NCBI GenBank assembly: GCA_036940085.1
Contig: JALLBK010000118.1
Coordinates: 1-32,431, forward strand
Reading direction: 5' to 3'
Source of the DNA: Discostella pseudostelligera
Taxonomy: Eukaryota > Bacillariophyta > Thalassiosirophyceae > Thalassiosirales > Thalassiosiraceae
Length of the DNA: 32,431 bases
The position numbers and the translations under genes were made by a program. This document shows positions 11,450 through 22,439 of the stretch, in pieces (within the stretch, counting starts at the first letter, position 1; the number at the start of each line of letters is the position of its first letter). The notes beneath the pieces were generated by a model that saw only the letters and a list, made by a program, of their open reading frames with translations, did no database searches and was not told the DNA's origin.

Positions 11450-12106
11450 AATGATGAAGCAGAGAAACTATCAGCATTAGACATACACCAACATGGCCGC
11501 TCTTATCGAGAAACCTGATGCGAGCGTTATTGCTGATGATTCCTTTGTTGGTGGGTAGATAGCTATTCCAGTCAATGCCTGCTATGGCTTTGGTGCCCAC
11601 TACTTATGGTATCCCTAATCCCTACCAGCGCTGACGGCTCTCATTGTTGTTGTTGTTGTTGTTGGAGTGGCGGGTGGCCGATCCAAGACACTTCTCATGA
11701 AAATTTCAATTCCGACAAATTTCTCGTACCATATTAGGTCCCCTGTACATGGCCAACGACACAAGATTGCGAACGGAGGATTCCGGCATTTCTTGGAGCC
11801 CGGCAGACGGACGGACGTACGACGACGTCCCAGCCCTTGCTTTCCCGCCAAGAAGTTCTTGTCGCCACCGCCCGCCATGGCATCGCATCGCCGTCCCCAT
11901 GACCATGACCATGACGGAGCCGAACTTTCAACCCTATGGTATCACCTCCACCTCGTCGACGTCGGTAGTGATGGCGAACTATCTACAGACTACAGCTATC
12001 TAGATACTCCAGATAACTGAACGGGGCAAGTTGCGCGTCGCTGTGAGAGACAACACAAAATTATTGGCGTCGGCGTCGTCGCAGAAGCAGAAGCAGAAGC
12101 AGAACA
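11450..12106. promoter_or_regulatory. Divergent intergenic region with E2F-like site and microsatellites
   Basis: This 657-nt region lies between the membrane-protein gene (-) and the lipase gene (+). It contains a TTG triplet run near 11644-11664, TTTCCCGCCAAGAA at 11841-11854 (E2F-like), a CATGAC repeat near 11897-11917, and four tandem GCAGAA units at 12081-12104 ending two bases before the lipase ATG. Open frames here lack coding character and are not called as genes. Confidence 0.45.
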
Positions 12107-13654
12107 ATGAAGATGAACACATGGCGATCATTTGCCAAGTCGATGATGTGCACAACTGCACTCCTAATAGATGCATCATCTTCCGATACGAAACGTCACC
12201 ACCATTTTCCCGACAGTCAATTGGTTTTGGACATGGCCACGCTGTCCCATGCAGTTTACCATCTTAGAAATAAAGTGACTTCCTGTCGCGATGGCGATGA
12301 CCGCTACGACAAGAACAATTATTCCAACAGTTCCAACAATCGCAATCAGACAGAACTTCCCACTGATAATATATTCCAACGCTTTCTCCCCGTTGGAACA
12401 AAATGTCTGTACTACTCTCACGATTATTCTCTTGGAACACAGGTATTAATTGTGCGTTCGAACTTGTACAATTATGTTGCGGTGGCCTACGCCGGTACGG
12501 ATGATTGGACGACTGCCCTGACAGATGGAGATATATTAACAAGTGATTTTGGTCCTTCTAGAATCTTGGACGATAATTATGGAAACAACACAAGTAATAC
12601 TAGTGGTACTCGGGATGATAATGGCAACAATAGCACCAGCGATGATGACATCAGATCGATATTTAACAATGTTCCGGATGGGATTCGCGTCCATCGTGGC
12701 TTCAATGAGGCGGTGTTCAACTCAAATGACTTTCCACAATTATTGAAGTGCATTGCATCGGCTAGAGTGGGTGGTACATGCTGTAATGATACTGATGATG
12801 AGTATGGCAGTGCGTGTGCTGGGAAGGTGGACGATGCAAGCCTAAACTCAAATCCGTCGGTGCCATATCAACTCCTCTCTACAGGTCATTCGCTGGGAGC
12901 TGCCGATTCCGTATTACTTGGTTCTGCCTTACATTTAGCATATCCCAATGAAAACGTAAGAAGTATTAACTTTGGTGGGCCAAAAATCGGTAATATTGCG
13001 TGGAGGTTTTGGATGAATTCATTGCAGCCCGATAAGAAGGAACGTTCATCGGCGTCGTCCTCCTCCTCTTCTGGATCGTATGAAATCTTTCGCTTTGTGA
13101 ACAAAATTGATTTAGTACCCCGCCTACCGGAATTGCCACCACTTACACATGCTGGACATACATTGCAAATGTCTGTGGGCGGGGGTATCAAGGTGAGTGT
13201 TTATACGGAGTCCTCTGTCCGAAGGCAAGGTTATGTTGCATGTCATCTCATGGCAAGTACTTTGAATTTTGAATCCAATGTCATCATGCCCCTATCGTCT
13301 GAAAGGCTTACTATGACCACGTAGGAGATGAGGATGTGGGATACGCGGGTGTTCCGTTCGGGTGGGAAGGTAAGATGATAACAACAATGCTCCATTCAGT
13401 CACTCTGAAGCACGCATTTCATCTTTAATATCTTCATTGCTGACCGTCACACTACAAACTTTTCATCTTCGAAAGAGGCCCCCTATGCACTGCTTCCATT
13501 AGCTCTAGCGTCCCACCCTTGTTACCATTATGTGGAATATCTCGACTACTACAAACCGAATTCAACTTCTGAAAATCTAACCTCATTGTATTATGTGGAT
13601 GATTTTGAGCGGACAGATGATCCTGTTGAACAAAGTATATCGGCGTATGCTTAA
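12107..13654 (+). CDS. Class 3 (fungal-type) triacylglycerol lipase-like hydrolase
   Basis: Three exons, 12107-13192, 13306-13369 and 13476-13654, with matching phases, giving about 442 aa. The serine nucleophile lies in GHSLGAA (GxSxG elbow), preceded by the oxyanion-side motif VAVAYAGTDDW and the HRGF motif, and followed by NKIDLVPRLP, which places the acid residue. Splicing in the 64-nt exon adds AYYDHVGDEDVGYAGVPFG, the conserved Y-x-H-V-G-x-E block of the family, and the last exon adds SHPCYHYVEYLDYY, the likely catalytic His region. Reading through the first intron gives an unrelated tail, so the splice is well supported. Members hydrolyse acyl esters of glycerolipids. Asn/Ser/Asp-rich inserts (about residues 150-190) interrupt the core. 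No clear signal peptide; location unknown. Alternative start at 12113. Confidence 0.88.
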
Positions 13655-14159
13655 GAGTTGATGCTTCTCTACTAATGGATGGCGCAAACGCAGATCGAAT
13701 TGGTTTGGGCTTCTAAGCAGGAATGTATTGTATTATAATGTATTATACCAAATGTTCTAGACTTTAACCATGTCATGAAGAACTCAGCACCGTAACAACA
13801 ATGAGAGCGGCTACCATTGCAAGGACTATCTTATCGCGCGCATGAATCGGCTCTTTCCGGAGTATCTAGTGAAGGGGTGGCTCGGAGTGGTTCCCATGTT
13901 GACCACACAGTATAAACCGAATTATTTAGTGCTTAGACTTCAATAGACCGAAAAAAGGGAGAGAAAGGTTGAATTATTTAGTTGCCTTTACTTGACTGGC
14001 TACAATTAGACCATCTTTGAATCGAAGAACTAGCCTTAAAAACCATGTACAACATTCAACCTAACTCTCTATGATAAACTCTTTGTCTTCGGCTCTTCAA
14101 ATGTAAAATGCAGTACAACTCTTCTACTCGAATTCTCTCTCCATATCAACTACATCCAA
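13655..14159. other. Intergenic region between convergent genes
   Basis: This 505-nt region separates the 3' ends of the lipase (+) and RPB1 (-). It is moderately AT-rich with short A and T runs suitable for two 3' UTRs. No ORF with coding character, tRNA, or repeat was seen. Confidence 0.5.
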
Positions 14160-17100
14160 TCAATCCTCCATCTCCTTGTCTTCAGGCGCAGGAGAGTACG
14201 CAGGGCTGGTGGGCGAATAAGCCTGTGGACAAGAAATATGCAGTATTAGACATGATGTGCGTATTCAAAATGGTCAAGTCAGCACAAAATACTCACTGGA
14301 CTTGTGGGCGAATACGCAGGTGAAGTCGGGCTGTACGCCTTCAGGGGTAGAGCCAAATGAAGGGAAAGGTTAATCACAGAACGACATGGAATGGATGTTA
14401 CATCGAAACAAAACTCACCGGAGACGTCGGAGAGTATGCAGGACTGGTTGGACTGTACGCCGGTGACGTCGGAGAATAGGCAGGACTTGTCGGCGAATAT
14501 GCCTTCATTAATAGTGTGAGAAAACAAAGTGAGAATTAGATGGTGCACTTATTGCAATCAAACATGCTTTTGTGTACTGTCCATTCCATGTAACTTACCG
14601 GACTCGTGGGCGAATAAGCTGGGCTGGTTGGCGAGTATGCCTGCAGAGAAAATGGTGAGTATTGGGGAATGCAATGTGACAATTAACACTAAGAGAAAGT
14701 GGTGAGGTACTCACTGGACTCGTGGGCGAGTAAGCAGGACTTGTGGGCGAATACGCTGGTGAAGTGGGACCTGATTAAGGAATCACAAACAGAATGTTAG
14801 TTGATCAGATGACTTGACGAGGACGGTGAAGAAGATGCAGAAAGGTAATTCTACTGACTGTATGCCTGAATTGCATCGAAAATGCAAAAAGAGTAAGGTT
14901 AGAAGCTGGCGCACAATGCTTGAGCTTGAATGAAGAAGAACAGGAATGCAGCTTACCGGGCTTGTGGGGGAGTAGGCCTTTGAGGAGAGCATGGGAAGAA
15001 TACGAATGATTAGAAGTCGATTCCACGCATGTGAATTCTTATGACGAAATTCAATACTCACGGGGCTCGTGGGCGAGTAAGCCTGTGAAAAGAACAGAAA
15101 AGCAGAAGATTGGTCAGCACAAAATCAAGCATTTGCCCGGACTGCAGAATGAAACAAGAACATCGTCTCACAGGGCTTGTCGGCGAATATGCCTGTGAAT
15201 AGAAGGATGTGCATTTCAGGATGAGATACAAAAATCGTTGCGAAGAAGTACGAGTTTTACTGTGCAACTCACCGGCGAGGTTGGACTGTAAGCCGGAGAC
15301 GTAGGGCCTGGAGAAGAAACGTACAAAATAGAATCGAATTAGGTTTGGTCCATGATGTTTTCAGCACAGATATAGCATCAAGGGACTGACTGTACGCCTG
15401 CGAAGGAAGAGTTACAAAAGAAGCGAATGGCAACAGTAAGAAAACGGAACAATATAGGGTTGCTGGTGAAATAAGATCTTTCAACTCACTGGCGACGTTG
15501 GGCTATACGCTGGACTAGTAGGACCTGAAGTGGGGAAATGAATCTGTTAGGTCGTTCTCTTTCGACACGTAAAAGACAATTAAGACAGGTAACTGACTGT
15601 ATGCCTGTTTTTGATTAGAGAGTAGGCAGTAGTGAGCAAACTTAGATGGTGCGGAAGCAAAATTGTACACGTGGTAAAACGAAATAACCATACTCACTGG
15701 TGAGGTTGGTGAGTAGGCTGGACTAGTTGGACCTAGAGGACAACAAAGAAGAGAATTAGCAATTACAAGCAGCAGAATAGCCGATAGTAACGCAAGAACA
15801 TGAACTGACTGTATGCCTGTAGATGGGAAATCGCAAGATGAATAATGATTAGGATTTTGAGAGAGTGACACTATTCAATTATTCTAGTTCAATACTTACT
15901 GGACTAGTCGGGCTGTATGCCTGTAGGGGCACGTAAGAAGAACAACGAACACTGATTAGCGGTGGAAATATAGCAAGTCAGACAAACAACATGATTAAAG
16001 CGACTTACTGGGCTAGTAGGGCTGTACGCCGGTGACGTGGGTGAATAGTTCTAAGAGCAGTAAAAGTAGTGTAAGATCGTGAAAGGATGCATACAAGTCT
16101 CAACAGTGGTAACCTTGTGCGCCGAGCTACTTACTGGCGAGGTTGGGCTGTAAGCCTGTAGAGCAAAGAGACAGAAATTGGTAAGAACAAAATCTGCGAT
16201 AGTACAATCTCGTACAAAAAGTCCACCCTTGCTGAGATACTTACTGGACTGGCGCTTGAAAAATCTCCTCGTCCATAACTTCCACTAGCGCTATTGTAAC
16301 TCCCACTCCTTGGTGAATACGACGGCGAGAAGCCTCCGACGGCAGGACTGAAGCCACCAGCAGCGTCAGCGTATGGAGACATTTCTACAGAGCTGCCATT
16401 CATGCTTGGACTGGATGCAAAAGGAGTAGATGCATATGGCGTTGGCATACCGATGCCTCCAGCAAGACCTAGGTCCTTATCACCTTCAAATCCATCAACA
16501 ACAACCTCTACAGCGTCCCGAACAACCTTTTGTTCGTCAAGCAACAGGTCCATGTCGCCCGTACCAACTCTAGCAAGTTGACCCATCATAATGTTTTCAG
16601 TAACACCTCGAAGCACTTCTTCTTCGGCGAACATAGCTGCATCGTTCAACATGTCAACAGTTTCTTCGAAAGAACATCGCAGTAATGGACCGGATTCGAC
16701 ACGATTAATTCCGTGACGGTCTACTGCCATTAAGTGACCGTGCATCGTCATTACATCCACTTTACGTGTAACAAGAGAGTGTATCAGTTAAATCGATTGC
16801 GGCAGGATGAATACAAGATATAGCAAAGGATACAACACACTTACCCAGGCATGCAAGGTGACGGTAGTTGACATAAGAGCCGTCAAATGAGATGACATTT
16901 CTGAGCTCACTCAGAATAGCAGCACGGACACCTTCGATGCCAAGAACCATGAATACTTCAACAATATCATTGGAGATCGTCCTGGTAGCGTCAACATAGT
17001 CAACTCCAAGGACCGACATCAGATTTGTGCCGTCGGTTTCCAGAACCCATTCTACAACGCGATCAAAACCCTTCTCGTCATCCCAGATCGTCTTCTTTTC

Positions 17101-20100
17101 CTCACGCATGAAGACTTTTTTGACATCTTCAATCCCACGGAGACGGAGTGTCTGTAGCATATTCTTTTCAAGCCTCTTCAAGAACACATCGTCTTCTTGG
17201 CCCAGTTCTACGTCTTCGATGACTGTATTGCCATTGTCATCTGCTCCGTGGACCATAGGGACATCATTTACGATACGAATGCGAACAACCAAATCGTCGG
17301 CGTTGTCGTTTGACACAAGCACATTCAAGTCACTTCCGTACTCATTCGCTATCTCTGCTGCGATTTCGTTCATCTTAATTTTTTTATCGACCATGACAAC
17401 TTGATTCAATTCAATACGAAGTACCCATGGCGAGAGACGGCGAAGATCTTCTTCGGTCTCTTCTCCAATTTCATAGTACTCCTTGACAAACTCACGATCC
17501 ATCGTGACAACAGTGTTCACAGGGTCTGGATCGTAGTATATCTCAGTGAGCTTGGTTACGTTCCGAAGAACTGTGTACTCAATTAGAGAGTGCACAACCT
17601 TGGCAACATCAGCATCTCCACTAACGTGGGCTTGTAAGTAAATTGTCAACCCGGGTGTTTTCACTGTCTTGGCCACATTAATAATTTCTTTCAATCTCGG
17701 CACTCCCAATGTAACGTTTTTGGCGGACACACCAGCATAATGGAAGGTGTTGAGAGTCATTTGCGTTGCGGGCTCACCAATACTCTGAGCCGCAAGTACA
17801 CCAGCCATTTCACCGGGGCTGACTTTAGCATGATGAAACCGAGTTTCGATCTCGCCGAGAACCCAATTCAAGGCGGTTTCACTTAGACGGTACTCCTTTA
17901 GTACACGCTTGCTAGCTAAATTGCTTCGGATGAGAATACGATAGAGAGTCGTCGCATTGCTCTGCGCTTCAACACTCAAGATATCATCTCCCACCACTAC
18001 CACGAGGCGTCGCAAAAGTGCATCAATTTTCTCGATCACATCTTTGGGATGCAAGTCAGAAGGTAGCCCCTTGTCAATCTGGAACTGGCGGAGTGCGTTT
18101 TGAATAACTCGTTTCACGTTCCCTGGCGCATACGAGTGAATGTCATCTTCCCTGCCAGCTTCACGGTTGGCCATAATAACACGGAGGATACGTTGGTCGT
18201 CCTTCAGAGACTCCATTTCCTGATCCAGCATCTGTTGCACTTCGGGGTTATGGCGACAGTCTTCGATGATTTCTGCTTCGAGGAAGGGAATTCCTTGGTC
18301 ATCATAACCAAAATCGGGGTCATCAGATTGAAGAAGGTAGCGCTCTTCAAATTGACGTTTGTTCAGCCTCAGAGAATCGAAAGATTGGCGTTCAATCCAG
18401 ACAGCATCCATGCCATCTTCTCCATAGAGAAATTGGACGATCTGACCCCCGGACGTACGCAAAGTTCCATCATACCTGGCCATCACAGTTTCCATGGCCT
18501 TCACCAAACGACGCTGGATGTACCCCGTCTCTGCAGTCTTGCATGCGGTGTCAATAAGACCCTCTCGACCACCCATCGCGTGGAAGAAAAATTCTTGCGG
18601 AGTCAACCCACTCAGGTATGAGTTCTCAACAAACCCTCGAGACTCCGGACCCAAGTCATCCTTCGAAAAATGAGGCAATGTTCTGCGCTTGAAGCCGTAT
18701 GGGATACGACTACCCTCAACATTCTGCTGCCCGACACAAGCAATAATTTGAGAAATGTTGATGAATGATCCCTTGGACCCAGCAGTCACCATGGCTTTCA
18801 CGCTGTTCAATTCTGTCAGACTTCCTTGGGCAGATTTTCCTGCATGGTCACGTGCGGTGTTGAGAACTCGGTTCACAAGTTGTTCAAAGGATTCAATCAT
18901 AGTTCGCCCGGGCTGAGTTTCTAATTCTCCGCGCTGGCCTTTACGAACAAGATCGTGCACATTAAGCTTGGCTTTATTGATGGTGCTCGCAATCTGCTCC
19001 ATTGTGCTCACGTCGGCGATGGCATCACAAACTCCAATACTGAAACTAGACTGCAGGACCCAGTAATTGACAATCACCTGCACTTGATTCATGAAGCGAG
19101 CTGTATCTTCGTGGCCTACATCAAGCCATGCAGTGTGGATGAGACCTCCCATGCCGGAGCCGATTGTCTTTTTGTCGATGGTGCCCTCAATCAACTCGCC
19201 CTCCATAACTCTAACCTGATTATCATACGCATTGAATGTGTTTTCCCCTGGCCCGCCATTGTTAGATTTGGCTGTGAGATTAATCTTCGGTAGAATGAGC
19301 GAAATGATTTGCTTCCCAGTCCATAACTCCTCAGGCTTGTAAATGGCTGGTGGGGGGATACGGCCATCCCAATCTTCGACCCACATGAGAATATTCATCA
19401 CAATGTCTTTCTTCATGAATATGTCACGCTTCGTCATCTTTTGCACGGCAAGCAAGGAGTCCTGAACAATACCCATGACTGGACGGTTGGATTGCCCACT
19501 AACAATCACACGTGGACTGTGCATCATCAACTCAGCCTCAGCTCGGGCGGGAAGGCTCTGAGGGACATGCAAGTTCATCTCATCACCATCGAAATCGGCA
19601 TTGTACGGGGACGTGCAACTCAAATTCAAGCGAAACGTACTCCAATCCAATACTTTCGCCATGTGACCCATGATGGACATCTTATGAAGACTCGGCTGAC
19701 GATTGAAGAGGACGATGTCCCCGTCCCTCAGATGACGTTCCACGATCCACCCATTCGCCAGCAACAAGTCGCTTTTGTTCTTAACATAACGCAAGTCAAT
19801 CCGCAATCCATCACTGCGAATGATGTGTTTGGCACCAGGATGCTCCGTAGGCCCGTTCGCTACCAAGGCACTCAACTCTTGAATGTTGAATGGGGTAACA
19901 CGCGTAGGAACCGTGAGGTTCATTGCGATACTCCTCGGAACACCCACCTGGTGAATACCAAGGTTGGGATCGGCAGTGATGACAGTACGAGCCGAAAAAT
20001 CAACACGCTTCCCCATAAGATTTCCGCGAATACGGCCTTCCTTCGCCTTGAGACGTTGGCTCAATGTCTTGAGGGGTCTACCACTCCTTTGTGTGACCTG

Positions 20101-21487
20101 TGGCATTCCACGCAATTCATTATTAATGAAGGCACAGCAGTTGTGTTGGAGGGCTTGCTCAAATTGCTCGACGATGATATTAGGCTCGCCATTCTTGATG
20201 GCAGTCTTCAGCGCAATATTCGACTTGACAATATTCACAAGCTGATGGGTTAGATCGTCTTCCGAAGACATGGCACCACCTCCCATGACCACGGAAGGTC
20301 GCACGTGGAGGGGGGGCACTGGAAACACAGAGATACACATCCATTCCGGGCGCGCCCAAGTCACATCGAGCCCGAGAGCTTTGACCTCATCATCCCTCAT
20401 CTTTTTGCTATCGAGATCAATATTTCAGCAACATAAGTGACTACTGAATAAAAGAGAGTAATGCACTTCAAAAGCAAAGAGCTCGAAGTGTACTTACAAG
20501 ATGTCAACGACCTTTTGAGCGCTCAAGAACTGCTTCTTATCGCCACTGCTTCCGGGGGTGCGTTCCATCTCATCAGCATACTCGATTTCCACATGCAATC
20601 CCACCTTTGTATACTTCGGCTGAAAGCCATTGCAGTGATCACACTTCTTCTTCGGGCGGATGAGTTCATGCATGACATTCAATCTCCTCTTTCTATTCTT
20701 GATCATCTTAGCCCTGCGAAACTTGTACTCCGTTTCTTCCATGGTGATTCTGCTACAATGGAAGCAAACGCAACGCAATGCCTTCAGTGTAACATCGATG
20801 AACCCAATGTGGTACACTGGACGCGCCAACTCAATGTGACCAAAATATCCTGGATCAGACTTGTCGTGAATATCACCGAGACGAGGGTCATTTACACCAC
20901 CGTAGACGGGTTGTCCTGCCATGTAGGTCTGCAATGGTGTATGCCGAGTGAAGAAAGATGTTGGTCGAGAGAGAAGTACGTGAGTACTAACATTGAAAGG
21001 TGCACATAACGTAGGGCGATGAAGAAATGAATACAACATCAGCATAGATAAGCATGCACAATAAGCTAAATCCTCCCATCCTGATCTACCCAGATGTTGG
21101 CTCATTCGACTGGACTCAGCGTCAAAACAATCCTCCCCCGGCACGGAACTTTCATAATTTGCATCGAGTGCAAATCCCCCACCCGACCCCCCCTCGCCAC
21201 CATCGCATGCTTCCACATATCTTACCCATCCAAACAAAAAATAAGATTATGTTGTCCCGTTCAACGCAACGTACCTCATATCTCGTCACCCCCGCGGGTA
21301 TTTTCCGTCCATTCACCGTAATCGCCTGAGTGACACTGTACTGCCTCAACTCATCCGGATTGATGATACCAAATTGTAATTTTTTAATACGACGCAGTCG
21401 GGCGGTAGAATGACCGAAATTGGTGGAATTTTGCGAGAGGGAGATGGCCCCGGCTTCGCGTGCCGTGCCGTCTTTTCGTGGTGCCAT
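14160..21487 (-). CDS. RPB1: DNA-directed RNA polymerase II subunit RPB1, 22 exons
   Basis: Largest Pol II subunit; forms the catalytic cleft and carries the C-terminal domain (CTD). Large exons: 21487-21275, 20928-20498, 20407-16845 and 16759-16245. CTD exons: 16155-16135, 16050-16009, 15920-15900, 15816-15810, 15732-15698, 15604-15598, 15524-15490, 15397-15391, 15307-15273, 15192-15172, 15082-15062, 14977-14957, 14865-14859, 14770-14715, 14640-14599, 14502-14419, 14338-14297 and 14222-14160. All phases agree; total about 1762 aa, close to the family size. Hallmarks: the Mg-binding [12 protein letters not shown] (about residue 485), the bridge helix [20 protein letters not shown], the trigger loop [20 protein letters not shown], and the CTD. 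The CTD has 25 complete YSPTSP heptads, one degenerate YSPAPED and an acidic tail. Oddities: CTD exon structure, 7-nt microexons and loss of one clamp zinc motif. Family certain; microexons are predictions. Confidence 0.93.
14859..14865 (-). other. Predicted 7-nt microexon in the CTD (fourth)
   Basis: GCATACA follows CAATTCAG and precedes GTCAGT. The partner exon 14770-14715 is 56 nt and begins GT; together they encode three heptads. Confidence 0.7.
15391..15397 (-). other. Predicted 7-nt microexon in the CTD (third)
   Basis: GCGTACA follows TTCCTTCGCAG and precedes GTCAGT. The partner exon 15307-15273 begins GC, giving Ser as AGC. The different Ser codon shows the phase is kept by selection on the protein rather than by recent copying. 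Confidence 0.7.
15598..15604 (-). other. Predicted 7-nt microexon in the CTD (second)
   Basis: GCATACA follows CAAAAACAG and precedes GTCAGT on the minus strand. The partner exon 15524-15490 begins GT, restoring Ser (AGT) and a full heptad. Confidence 0.7.
15810..15816 (-). other. Predicted 7-nt microexon in the CTD (first)
   Basis: On the minus strand GCATACA lies between CCATCTACAG and GTCAGT. It encodes Ala-Tyr and the first base of Ser. The next exon (15732-15698) starts GT, completing AGT, and continues Pro-Thr-Ser-Pro. Without the microexon that 35-nt exon would break the frame. Confidence 0.7.
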
Positions 21488-22439
21488 TGTTTTTTAGTAG
21501 TCGTTGTGTTGGTTGGTTGGCTGGAATTGAATTTGCCGTCTATTATAATTTATGTGCAAGGGTGTTGTTGAATTGTCGGGAATAGGGGACGTCCTGGGTA
21601 CGATTCCTGCCGTGATTCTGTAGCTCTATTGTTGATTCTTTGTTTGTTTGGTAGTCGCCGATCTTGCCCGATCTTAATGATGAACACTGTGTTTGACTCT
21701 GCTCCGACCAGCCCCTATATCTCCCGAGTTCAAAATGCCTCTCTAAAACTGCAACCGTTGCAATAGTTCGAAAGCACTATCCCCTTATGACCCAAATATG
21801 AATAAAATGAGATTGCAACACCCCTTCCCCCGGGTATGAAGATGGCAGATAATTTATGGACGGCCTACCCTAGCTCTATCTGTAGCGCGGAGAAATGATC
21901 CAGATAGGGAGGCGTACAATCTATCGATTTTAATGGGCGCCGCAGATGAAAATGCCCAATATCAGCAGTCAAATAAGCGTGCGGCTAATCCCTACTATCA
22001 ATATATCTACCGTCAGCGGCAGTGGGGGGTCACCGTTCGAGAGAATAGCCTCAATTGAGACGAGGCCGTTGCGATTGTCTTGTTGCCCCTCGACCCCCAA
22101 AACAATGGAGGCGATGAGTGGTGCAAAGATCCTTTACATCGTTTGCACAAGACCACCTCCGATTTTACGTCTGTCCATCTTACTCCTTCATCCACCTCAC
22201 ATTTTCAAAAACTCTTCACAAACCACAACTTTCTGCGGAGGCAAAGACAAGCGTCTGTCCGGACAGAAAGTCGTACTTTGAACCAGTGTAAGTGGTCGCT
22301 CTCATCTTTGGGTGGGAGGTCCGCCATGATGAAGATGCCGTTGGCTTCGGGTCTCGTAGGCACCGTACCCACCAACAATAGACGCGCCGATTTGGCATAC
22401 AAGCATTGAAATTACACCATTTTATCTAGATATTAAAGA
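21488..22439. promoter_or_regulatory. Divergent promoter of RPB1 and a plastid-protein gene
   Basis: This 952-nt intergenic region lies between two start codons. It has a 13-nt inverted repeat, TGCAACCGTTGCA, at 21750-21762. No E2F-like TTTCCCGCC site was seen here, in contrast to other promoters in the window. Minus-strand open frames at 22164-22402 are short and lack a convincing start, so they are not called. No tRNA seen. Confidence 0.4.

Larger units (their letters stand above)
14160..16155 (-). repeat. RPB1: RPB1 CTD heptad repeats split over 18 mini-exons
   Basis: Within this stretch 567 coding bases are spread over 18 exons and separated by 17 introns (an eighteenth intron precedes it). 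Exon sizes are 21, 42, 21, 7+35, 7+35, 7+35, 21, 21, 21, 7+56, 42, 84, 42 and 63 nt, where a plus joins a microexon to its partner. All but the last therefore encode whole heptads. Every inter-unit intron falls at the same place, between Pro6 and residue 7. Introns are 73-96 nt with GTAAGT, GTGAGT, GTGAGA, GTAAGC or GTCAGT donors. Heptad codons vary synonymously, and intron interiors look unalike by eye. Confidence 0.88.

Noticed and set aside
11667..12020. A 117-codon plus-strand ORF upstream of the lipase
   Set aside because: Composition is atypical, overlaps microsatellites and promoter motifs, and has no recognisable segment.
13185..13324. Alternative lipase splice using GTATCA at 13185 and GTAG at 13324
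   Set aside because: It keeps phase but loses the conserved Y-x-H-V-G-x-E block that the GTGAGT/GAAAG model recovers.
19441..20253. A 270-codon plus-strand ORF opposite RPB1 (with others at 17027-17404, 18100-18621 and 18955-19293)
   Set aside because: They lie entirely antisense to highly conserved RPB1 coding sequence; their open frames follow from RPB1 codon use and show no domain.
22164..22402. Possible small minus-strand gene (MADLPPKDESDHLHWFK, then a GTACGA...CTCCGCAG intron and a short tail)
   Set aside because: The spliced product would be under 30 aa from the only ATG and no upstream exon could be joined in frame; it may be a relic but support is too thin.
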